Assembly: GCA_913043885.1 (NCBI GenBank)
Contig: CAJWOB010000045.1
Location: 1 to 11,785 of the forward strand
Direction of reading: 5' to 3'
DNA length: 11,785 nucleotides
Source: an uncultured Spirochaetaceae bacterium
GTDB lineage: Bacteria; Spirochaetota; Spirochaetia; SZUA-6; Bin103
Made by a program: the position numbers and the translations under genes. Below the pieces are notes generated by a model. That model had not been told where the DNA came from, ran no database searches, and worked only from the letters and a program-made list of their open reading frames with translations. Position 1 is the stretch's first letter. Each line of letters opens with the position of its first letter. Shown here in pieces: positions 5,728-11,785 of this stretch.

Positions 5728-6816
5728 GTGGCAAGTGACAAACTGCGGGTAGCAGTCGTCGGAGGCTGCGGTGACTGGGGGCGGCGCTATACGTGGGCGT
5801 ACGCAAACCACCCGGAAGCCGAGCTGGTGGCGCTCGTCGATACCGCACGAGACAGGCGGCAGGTGTTCGCGGAGCGGTACGGCATCCCGCAGCAGTTCGA
5901 CTCGGTCGACGAGCTGCTGGCGTCGGAAGTGCCGGACGTGGTCGCAAACATCCTGCCAGTATCAGCTGCCCCCGACGCCGTCATCGCCTGCGCTGAGGCG
6001 GGCGTGAAGGCCGTCTCCTGCGAGAAGCCGATGGCGGCGCGTCTGTCCGATGCCGACCGCATGGTCGACACCTGCCGCGAGCGCAACATCTCCTTCGCGT
6101 GTGGCACGGCGCTGTGGGAGGTCCATCACCTGCAGCAGATCGGCGCTTGGGTGCAGGCTGGCAACATCGGCCGGATTACTTCGGCCGCCACGGACGGCTT
6201 TCTCGCCCAGGGCGACCAGGTGTCCGGCCTCGGCTGTGTCATCCTCAACTTTCTCCGCTTTGCCACCAGCGACGAGGCCGAGTGGGTGGAGGGATGGACG
6301 ATTCCCGAGGAGGCCGCGCAGGCGGATGAGGACTGTGCCGCGTACGGACGAATCGGCATGAGCGGCGGATACGTGTACGAGGCGCGCCAGGAGGTTCCGG
6401 AGGCCGGCGCCCACAAGCTGGCACTGTTTGGCGACAAGGGGGCGCTGTGGATGACCGGCGGTGCAGGCACCGTTCTGATCCAGGGAACGGGAACAGATGC
6501 GAGGCCGGTCACGCCGGCGTTCATGGACGGCGACATCGGTGAGACCACGCCGGGTGGGTCAGCGCTGCCGGTCGTAGACAGCCTGCTGCGGTCCGCCCGC
6601 GTCGGTGGGGACGCGGAGTGCAGTGGTCACGACTACCGCCAGGTGCTGGAGATTGCGGCTGCGATGAAGGTCTCCGCCCGCGAGGGCAACCGTCGTGTGG
6701 AGCTGCCGCTGGAGGATCGATCGGTGCAGGTGTTGCCGATCCCCTACCGATGGCACGGCGGCGACGTTACCGGTTGGGACGTGATCGGCCGCGAGGGTAC
6801 TCCCGAGCCTTATTGA
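5728..6816 (+). CDS. Gfo/Idh/MocA family NAD(P)-dependent oxidoreductase
   Basis: Predicted cytoplasmic dehydrogenase of 362 residues, normal for the family. The N-terminal Rossmann domain begins LRVAVVGGCGDWGRR (residues 6-20, dinucleotide glycines) with Asp38 at the end of the second strand (VALVD). The hallmark EKPMA is at 99-103, with Lys100 near the cofactor and substrate. The C-terminal alpha/beta domain ends with the substrate-side GHDYRQVLEIAAAM helix. Family members oxidise or reduce sugars, inositols and related polyols; the exact substrate is not readable here. Ending at TGA 6816, it converges with the flavin reductase-like gene with 12 bases between stops. The neighbouring lactonase and acid-sugar dehydratase genes suggest carbohydrate catabolism. 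Confidence 0.92.
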   Translation: MASDKLRVAVVGGCGDWGRRYTWAYANHPEAELVALVDTARDRRQVFAERYGIPQQFDSVDELLASEVPDVVANILPVSAAPDAVIACAEAGVKAVSCEKPMAARLSDADRMVDTCRERNISFACGTALWEVHHLQQIGAWVQAGNIGRITSAATDGFLAQGDQVSGLGCVILNFLRFATSDEAEWVEGWTIPEEAAQADEDCAAYGRIGMSGGYVYEARQEVPEAGAHKLALFGDKGALWMTGGAGTVLIQGTGTDARPVTPAFMDGDIGETTPGGSALPVVDSLLRSARVGGDAECSGHDYRQVLEIAAAMKVSAREGNRRVELPLEDRSVQVLPIPYRWHGGDVTGWDVIGREGTPEPY

Positions 6817-6828
6817 GGGCGCACCGGA

Positions 6829-7467
6829 CTAGTCCCGGGCCGAGTCGCTGACCTCCCGTATCCAGCTTTCGAACTCGATGACCAGGACGGTTCCGTCGTC
6901 ACGGGTCATCTCGAGGCGGGTGGTGCCGTGCACAGGGGAGCGACCTGAGCCGACCACGCCATCGGTAAAACAGCCGACCACCTCGCCCAGAAACAGGTCG
7001 TGGCTACCCATCGGCACGATCGGCCCCACCTTGCACTCGTAATTGATCGGGCATTCGCCGATGTGGGGCGAGGAGATGCGCTTGCCGGGCACCGGCGTCA
7101 GCCCCGCCTCCTTGAACTTGTCGACATTCGGATCCTTGGCGCGCGATAGCTTGCCACACAGCGCCACCTCCTCGCGCAACCGGTCGGTTGGGAAGTTGAG
7201 GGCGAAATCCATCGCCCGCTTGAGCAGCTGGTGAGTGCCGCGCTTGTAGTAGTCGACCGTGTGCTCCTGCACGCTCACCGCGACCCCTAGATAGAGAGGG
7301 AGGCGATTGAGGAACCCCCAACCCACCGCAGGCATGATGTTGGGAATGCCGGTCTCCTCGTCGGCGACGCTGATCAGCGCCGGGGTGGTGGGCAGAAAGC
7401 CCGGCGTGGGGAACTGCTCCTCGTAGGGGGGGACGCTGCGGTCGTGGGTGGTGTAGATCTTCGCCAT
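6829..7467 (-). CDS. Flavin reductase-like, FMN-binding split-barrel protein
   Basis: 212-residue cytoplasmic protein of the flavin reductase-like/DIM6 type. It has an early FMN-barrel segment (PTTPALISVADEETGIPNIMPAVGWGFLNRLP), ALNFPTDRLREEV at 89-101 and the diagnostic GSHDLFLGEVVG at 154-165, which lies in the FMN-binding barrel. Such proteins reduce FMN for partner monooxygenases or act as small flavoenzymes; no oxygenase gene is in the window, so the role stays open. The ATG at 7467 is chosen because homology starts at MAKIY and GGGAGC lies 8 bases upstream; the frame is open far upstream but overlaps the divergent hydrolase gene. A central insertion-like stretch (about 105-148) with three Cys (104, 139, 145) is notable, and could alternatively be a subfamily trait. 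Confidence 0.85.
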   Translation of the reverse strand: MAKIYTTHDRSVPPYEEQFPTPGFLPTTPALISVADEETGIPNIMPAVGWGFLNRLPLYLGVAVSVQEHTVDYYKRGTHQLLKRAMDFALNFPTDRLREEVALCGKLSRAKDPNVDKFKEAGLTPVPGKRISSPHIGECPINYECKVGPIVPMGSHDLFLGEVVGCFTDGVVGSGRSPVHGTTRLEMTRDDGTVLVIEFESWIREVSDSARD

Positions 7468-7558
7468 CTGCGGTTGCTCCCATAGGATGCGGCCGGCCCC
7501 GAGGCGGGTCAAATCGGTGTTGGCGCAGCCTCGACCGTGCAGTACGGTCAATCGCTGC
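7468..7558. promoter_or_regulatory. Divergent intergenic region
   Basis: These 91 bases lie between the flavin reductase-like gene and the three-gene plus-strand operon and presumably carry both promoters. A weak plus-strand candidate is TTGGCG (7520-7525) with TACGGT (7543-7548) at 17-base spacing; its -10 match is poor. No ribosome site is seen before the ATG at 7559. Confidence 0.3.
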
Positions 7559-8827
7559 ATGAAGACGCTGATACGACCCGGCATTCTCGTATGGAAGCCT
7601 TCCGCCGAGCCGCTCGCCAACACGCCGATCCTCATCGACGACGGAGTAGTGGCGGCCATTGGCGACGACGCCGAGCACGCCGTCGATGGCTCCACCGCAA
7701 CCATCGACTGCCCGGAGCAGACACTGGCGCCGGGACTGATCGACTGCCATGTCCACCTGGTGTGGAGCGGACGTGGGGACGACCTCCAGGGGCGTAACCC
7801 ACTGTACGCCGCCATCGGCATGCCTCGGGCGGCGATGGCGGCGCAGGTAATCACCAACATGCAGGCCGCGCTTGCCAGCGGCGTCACCACCGTCCGCGAT
7901 TGTGGTGGTATCGTCGAGGTGATCCTCCCGATCGCCCAGGCGGTCCGGTCCGGCGAGGTGGTGGGTCCCCGAATCCTGAGCTCCGGTGCTCCCATCACCA
8001 CCACCGGTGGTCACTGCTGGTTCCTGGAGAACGAGGCTGAAGGCGTGGATCTGGTACGCCAGGCGGTGCGGCGCATGCACAAGGCCGGGGCAGACTTCAT
8101 CAAGGTGATGGCTACCGGCGGGGCTACCCTGGGCTCGAACCCGCGCGCCGCGCAATTCAGTCAGTCGGAGCTCGATGCCATCGCCGCCGATGCGCATCGA
8201 CTCGCGCTGCCGGTCAGCGGCCACGCCCACGGCACGGAGGGTATCGAGCGGGTAGTGGCGGCCGGATTCGACACCATTGAGCACTGCTCGTGGCAGCGGC
8301 TGGAGGATGGGGTCGACGACTACCGGCCCAGCGTCGTGGAGCGCATCATCGAGCAGCGCATCTTCGTGTGTAAGACTATCGCCGGCTTCCAACGCTGGCC
8401 GCTGGAGGAGCTCGAGGCTGCCGGTCAGGCGCACGATGCCTGGCAGTCGTACGCGACCTTCCGCGATATGGTCGCGGCGGGGGTGCCGATCGTGGCCGGT
8501 ACGGATGCCGGCATCACCGACACCAACTTCGTGCATCTGAACCGTACGATGGAGACGATGGTGGGGCTGGGTGGCATGACCCCAGCCTCGGTCCTGGCCT
8601 CAGCCACCGAGACCGCGGCCGAGGCTCTGCGGCTCGAGGCCGAGGTCGGTTCGCTGGAGGTGGGCAAGCGCGCCGACTGCATCCTGCTACACGGCAACCC
8701 TCTCGAGGACGTCCGCGCCTTGCGCGAGCCGGAGATGGTGATGTGCGATGGGGTGATCGTCGCGCGCGGGGGCGGCGTACGCGTCGCGGGCGCCGCCGTG
8801 GACCCAGCTTCGATGGCCGTGCGATAG
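7559..8827 (+). CDS. Metal-dependent amidohydrolase (imidazolonepropionase/prolidase-like)
   Basis: Cytoplasmic amidohydrolase of 422 residues, typical length. The small beta domain (ILIDDGVVAAIG) precedes the barrel. The binuclear metal site is complete: His64/His66 (LIDCHVHL), bridging Lys182, presumably carbamylated (FIKVMATGG), His222 (SGHAHG), His242 (TIEHCS) and Asp316 (GTDAG). The C-terminal LEVGKRADCILLHGNPLED is standard. Close relatives cleave imidazolonepropionate, Xaa-Pro or Xaa-Arg/Lys dipeptides or other amides; the pattern here fits the Lys-containing prolidase-like group. It is the first gene of a probable operon with two aminotransferases (10 bases to the next start), suggesting release of an amino compound that is then transaminated. 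It lacks a signal peptide. The start is the first ATG matching the beginning of homology. Confidence 0.9.
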   Translation: MKTLIRPGILVWKPSAEPLANTPILIDDGVVAAIGDDAEHAVDGSTATIDCPEQTLAPGLIDCHVHLVWSGRGDDLQGRNPLYAAIGMPRAAMAAQVITNMQAALASGVTTVRDCGGIVEVILPIAQAVRSGEVVGPRILSSGAPITTTGGHCWFLENEAEGVDLVRQAVRRMHKAGADFIKVMATGGATLGSNPRAAQFSQSELDAIAADAHRLALPVSGHAHGTEGIERVVAAGFDTIEHCSWQRLEDGVDDYRPSVVERIIEQRIFVCKTIAGFQRWPLEELEAAGQAHDAWQSYATFRDMVAAGVPIVAGTDAGITDTNFVHLNRTMETMVGLGGMTPASVLASATETAAEALRLEAEVGSLEVGKRADCILLHGNPLEDVRALREPEMVMCDGVIVARGGGVRVAGAAVDPASMAVR

Positions 8828-8837
8828 TCGGCTGCAG

Positions 8838-10127
8838 ATGAGCGCGACCCGACTGAACCTATCCTGCGGGCAGACCGACATCTACGCGCAGGCGCGACAG
8901 ACCATAGGCGAGCCACTGCCGCAGCCGATCTACTACCCGCCCTTTGCCGAGCTGGTGGGAGATACGATGCGCATGCTCCGCGAGATGCTGCACACCACCG
9001 GCGATGTGCTGCTGCCGGTTGGTACCGCCGTGTACGGCCAGGAAGGCGCGTTCACCACGCTCCTCGAACCCGGCGATCTGTGCATCACCGTAAACACCGG
9101 CCTGTTCGGTCAGAACCTGTCCGACCTGGTGGGCGTGGCCGGCGGCGAGCTGGTGGAGATCACGGTGCCGCACGGCAAGGCGGTGACCGTCGAGCAGGCG
9201 CGCGAAACGCTGAGCACACATCCCGACGCGAAGCTGTTTTCGGTGGTGCACTTGGAGACGACGACCGGGACCCTGAACCCGGTGCAGGAAATCGGGGCCA
9301 TGATCCGCAGCAAGTTCCCGAACGTCATCTATATGGTGGATGCGGTGTCCTCGCTTACCTCCGAGCCACTAAGGGTGGACGACTGGGGCATCGACATCTG
9401 CTGCAGCAGCAGTCAGAAGTGCATCAACGCTCCGCAGGGCGTCGCTATCGTCACGTTCAGCGAGCGGGCGTGGGATGCCGTAGATCGGCGCAAGACCGGC
9501 ATCCCCGGCATGTGCCTGGATCTCCGCACCTGGAAGAAGTGGCAGACGAAGATGGAAGAGGCCCTGGCGGTGGAGCGGGGCGAAGGCCCGGCCCAGAGCG
9601 ACAGTGAGGGCGACGGCGCGGTCGACACGTCGATTACCGAGTACAAGGTCGCCCACGGCCCGTCGCAGTCGTACACACTGGTACAAGCGCTGCACGGCGC
9701 CCTGCAGGAGATCGAGCGCGAAGGCCTCGAGCAGGTGATCGCCCGTCACGGCGCCGCCGGACGCGCGTTTCGCGCCGGCGTCCGAGCGATGGGGCTGGGC
9801 ATTCTGGCCGACGAAGCCAACGCCGCCTCGTGTGCCAACTGCGTGGTGATGCCGGGCGATAGCTTCCCGACGCAGGACTACATGCTGACCGTATGGCGCG
9901 AACACGGCATCGCCACCGCCGGCGGTTCGCAGCATGTCGACGAGATGGGGTACGCCGGAAGCCGCGTCGGGTTGATGGGCTTTGTTGCCAACCTCGATTC
10001 GGTTACGGCGTTGCTTGAGGCAATGGAGCAGGTGCTTCCGCGCTTCGACGTGGAGGTGAAGGCCGGCGCGGCGGTGCCCGCCGCAAGGGCCGCCTACGAG
10101 AGCGCGCCGGCCCTCGCCAGCGCGTAG
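8838..10127 (+). CDS. Class V aminotransferase (alanine-glyoxylate/serine-pyruvate type)
   Basis: PLP-dependent aminotransferase of 429 residues, longer than the usual 380-400. Visible are YPPFAELVGDTMRMLREML, TLLEPGDLCITVNTGLFG (75-91), HLETTTGTLNPVQEIG (138-153), Asp168 in YMVDAVSSL (pairs with the PLP ring nitrogen), the Schiff-base Lys194 in SSSQKCINAPQG and Arg376 in SRVGLMGF (substrate carboxylate). Between DLRTWKKW and GPSQSYTLVQAL (about 236-270) there is an acidic, Glu/Asp/Gly-rich stretch some 20-25 residues longer than in usual members. Family reactions move an amino group from Ala, Ser or similar onto glyoxylate or pyruvate. It starts 10 bases after the hydrolase stop, with 26 bases to the next gene. 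The ribosome site is weak, so translation may depend on coupling to the upstream gene. Confidence 0.9.
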   Translation: MSATRLNLSCGQTDIYAQARQTIGEPLPQPIYYPPFAELVGDTMRMLREMLHTTGDVLLPVGTAVYGQEGAFTTLLEPGDLCITVNTGLFGQNLSDLVGVAGGELVEITVPHGKAVTVEQARETLSTHPDAKLFSVVHLETTTGTLNPVQEIGAMIRSKFPNVIYMVDAVSSLTSEPLRVDDWGIDICCSSSQKCINAPQGVAIVTFSERAWDAVDRRKTGIPGMCLDLRTWKKWQTKMEEALAVERGEGPAQSDSEGDGAVDTSITEYKVAHGPSQSYTLVQALHGALQEIEREGLEQVIARHGAAGRAFRAGVRAMGLGILADEANAASCANCVVMPGDSFPTQDYMLTVWREHGIATAGGSQHVDEMGYAGSRVGLMGFVANLDSVTALLEAMEQVLPRFDVEVKAGAAVPAARAAYESAPALASA

Positions 10128-10153
10128 ACCCGACCCGCAACGCTGAGGTCCAT

Positions 10154-11305
10154 TTGAGGCCGATCAACCCGCGCGTCGAGGCGGTACCGCGCTCCGGCAT
10201 TCGCGTCATCCTCGACCTAGCGTCGCGGCCCGGGGTCGTCCATCTGGAGATCGGCCAGCCGAACTTCCTGACCCCGGCGCACATCATCGACGCCGCCGAC
10301 GCGGCGGCACGCGCCGGACACACAGGTTACACCGCCAATGCCGGCCTCCCGGAGCTGTGCGACGCGCTCAGCACGACCTTGGCCAGTGACAACGGCGTCC
10401 AGGCGGGTGTGGACCAGATCGTGGTAACCGTCGGTGCCATGGGGGCGTTGTATGCGGCGTGCCTGGCGGTGCTGGAGCCGGGCGATCAGGTGCTGATCCC
10501 CGACCCCGGCTACCCGAACTACCACATGGCCGCCACGCTGTGCGGCGCCGAGACGGTCCGCTACCCGTTGCTGCCGGAGGCCGGCTATCAACCCGACCTA
10601 GACGCGCTGGCGGCTGCGATTGGCCCGCAGTGCAAGGCCATCATCGTCAACAGTCCCTCGAACCCAACCGGTGCGGTGCTGAGCGAGGCAAGCCTGCGGG
10701 GCGTGGTCGACCTGGCGGAGCGCCACGACCTCTACGTCATATCGGACGAGTGCTACGAGAAGATCGTGTTCGACGGCAGGCACATCAGCCCCGCCGCGCT
10801 GGCGCCGGGCAGCGATCGTTTCTTTACGGTGAGCAGTGTCTCGAAGAGCTACGCCATGACCGGCTGGCGGCTCGGTTACGTCGCCGCGCCGGCTGCCATG
10901 GTGCCGCAGCTCACCAAGCTCCAGGAATCGATCGTTGGATGCGCGCCGGTGCTGTCACAGCACGCCGCCCTGGCTGCGTTGACGGGGCCGCAGGATGCGG
11001 TCCGCGAGATGTGCGCCGCATATCGGAGCCGTCGCGACCTGGCGGTCGAGCTGCTGCAGCCGCACGGGCTGTGCAACTATCGGCCGGGCGGTGCGTTCTA
11101 CCTGCTCGTCGACCTGCCCGGGGAGGTCGACGACACCTACGACTACGCCAAGCGCCTGCTGCAGGAACGCGACGTGGCGGTCGCCCCGGGCGAGACATTC
11201 GGTGCCGGTGGCGCCGGCCGGGTGCGCATCTCTACCGCCACCAGCGACGATCTGCTGCGCGAAGGGATCGGCCGGCTGATCGAGTTCGCAGTCGCTACCG
11301 GATAG
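10154..11305 (+). CDS. Class I/II aminotransferase (aspartate aminotransferase fold)
   Basis: PLP-dependent aminotransferase of 383 residues, normal for the Ib-type aspartate aminotransferase fold. Seen are LEIGQPNF (31-38), GYTANAGLPELCDAL (58-72), NSPSNPTG with Asn170, SDECYEKIVFDG with Asp198 and Tyr201, the Schiff-base Lys231 in SSVSKSYAMTGWRLGY with Arg239, and Arg358 in GRVRIS (binds the substrate carboxylate). The start is a TTG, supported by GAGG 5 bases upstream and by homology beginning at RPINPRVEA; no ATG fits better. It is the third gene of the hydrolase/class V/class I-II series. Two aminotransferases of different fold types side by side suggest sequential handling of one amino compound or of two products. 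Its 3' end overlaps an opposing beta-helix frame. Confidence 0.93.
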   Translation: MRPINPRVEAVPRSGIRVILDLASRPGVVHLEIGQPNFLTPAHIIDAADAAARAGHTGYTANAGLPELCDALSTTLASDNGVQAGVDQIVVTVGAMGALYAACLAVLEPGDQVLIPDPGYPNYHMAATLCGAETVRYPLLPEAGYQPDLDALAAAIGPQCKAIIVNSPSNPTGAVLSEASLRGVVDLAERHDLYVISDECYEKIVFDGRHISPAALAPGSDRFFTVSSVSKSYAMTGWRLGYVAAPAAMVPQLTKLQESIVGCAPVLSQHAALAALTGPQDAVREMCAAYRSRRDLAVELLQPHGLCNYRPGGAFYLLVDLPGEVDDTYDYAKRLLQERDVAVAPGETFGAGGAGRVRISTATSDDLLREGIGRLIEFAVATG

Positions 11306-11785
11306 TCCTCCGTCGGCGCATCGGGGTCGTAGCCTTCCGGGCCGATCCGTTCCACTGGAATGCGCTGGAACCCCATCCCGAACGCCGGGCTGCCCTCCTG
11401 CAACGAGTAGTCCTCGCCCGCCGGATCGACGAACAGCGGGTCAGCGCACACACTCTTGCGGTCGCGCCAGCGCGCCAGGCAGCCGAGTGGCGTGATATCG
11501 ATTTCGTCCGCCTCCAGGTCCATCCGGTCGCCGAGGAACCAGTATATGTTCTCTTTGCACTCGCGGAGGATCTCCGGGTACCAGCGATGTGGCCGGCACC
11601 AGACCAGAGCGGCGGTGCGCTCGCTGTAGGCCACCACGTTCCGTCGGATGACGTTATCTCGCAGGGTCCTGCTGTCCGCCTGGCTGAAGATCGGTGCCAG
11701 CGATAGCTGCCGGTGGGAGCCGTTCACCAGGACGTTGTTCTCCACCGGGTTGTTGCCCACCAACGCACCGGGCTGCAGCTCGTGG
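11143..11785 (-). CDS. Right-handed parallel beta-helix protein, C-terminal part (5' end outside window)
   Basis: The frame is open to the right edge. The part seen has beta-helix rungs with asparagine-ladder character (VGNNPVENNVLVNG, LRDNVIRRNVVAYS, CKENIYWFLG) and a typical family end (ADPLFVDPAGEDYSLQEGSPAFGMGFQRI). Such proteins are usually secreted or surface carbohydrate-binding or polysaccharide-lyase-like proteins; no catalytic residues can be assigned. Relatives end shortly after the GFxxI segment, but here no stop comes: the frame continues about 65 residues, of which about 53 are antisense to the class I/II aminotransferase gene (163-base overlap), in low-complexity Arg/Ser/Pro-rich sequence that looks non-native. 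The original stop has probably been lost or the tail is a read-through; the functional part ends near 11310-11340. Confidence 0.75.
   Translation of the reverse strand, partial: HELQPGALVGNNPVENNVLVNGSHRQLSLAPIFSQADSRTLRDNVIRRNVVAYSERTAALVWCRPHRWYPEILRECKENIYWFLGDRMDLEADEIDITPLGCLARWRDRKSVCADPLFVDPAGEDYSLQEGSPAFGMGFQRIPVERIGPEGYDPDAPTEDYPVATANSISRPIPSRSRSSLVAVEMRTRPAPPAPNVSPGATATSRSCSRRLA

Noticed and set aside
7468..8004. Upstream extension of the flavin reductase-like gene
   Set aside because: The 179 extra codons overlap the divergent hydrolase gene and lack homology; MAKIY with an upstream GGGAGC is the better start.
7004..8536. Long antisense frame (about 510 codons) opposite the amidohydrolase
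   Set aside because: High-GC shadow: it is Arg/His-rich, has no recognisable domain in the antisense part, and the real sense gene has a complete active site.

Overview
This high-GC window is densely packed with catabolic enzyme genes. It contains no RNA gene, CRISPR array, transposase, replication gene or taxonomic marker. The mix of enolase-superfamily paralogues, COG3618-type amidohydrolase, Gfo/Idh/MocA dehydrogenase, aldo/keto reductase, right-handed beta-helix protein and stand-alone flavin reductase resembles uncultivated heterotrophs with expanded sugar-acid enzyme families, such as SAR202-like Chloroflexota or similar marine or sponge-associated lineages. That placement is an inference from gene content and is weak.

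Left part (1-4778): an aldo/keto reductase (minus, running off the left edge) sits just downstream of a mandelate-racemase-type enolase gene. That gene is complete except for an in-frame TGA where Trp is expected and an ATC at the homologous start position. A close paralogue (+) lies head to head with it but loses its C-terminal third where it runs into the 5' end of another, unrelated enolase-superfamily gene on the minus strand. Two more enolase genes (minus) follow: one heavily decayed (two frameshifts, a stop and an internal deletion) and one full length but split by two single-base shifts. Every enolase gene or fragment here carries a lesion, while all seven genes between 4849 and 11305 are intact. 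This argues for local gene decay rather than a generally poor sequence, although consensus errors cannot be excluded for the single-base lesions.

Middle (4849-7467): a lactonase-like amidohydrolase (minus) is divergent from a Gfo/Idh/MocA oxidoreductase (+), with only 30 bases between the start codons. A flavin reductase-like FMN protein (minus) converges on the oxidoreductase. Aldose dehydrogenase, lactonase and acid-sugar dehydratase are the three steps of non-phosphorylative sugar oxidation (as for L-fucose or D-galactose), so the left and middle parts may be remains of such a route.

Right part (7559-11305): three co-directional genes, 10 and 26 bases apart, form an apparent operon: an imidazolonepropionase/prolidase-like metallohydrolase, a class V aminotransferase (alanine-glyoxylate type) and a class I/II aminotransferase. 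They suggest hydrolysis of an amide or peptide-like compound followed by transamination; the substrate is unknown. The window ends in the C-terminal part of a beta-helix protein (minus) whose frame runs without a stop into the 3' end of the class I/II aminotransferase.
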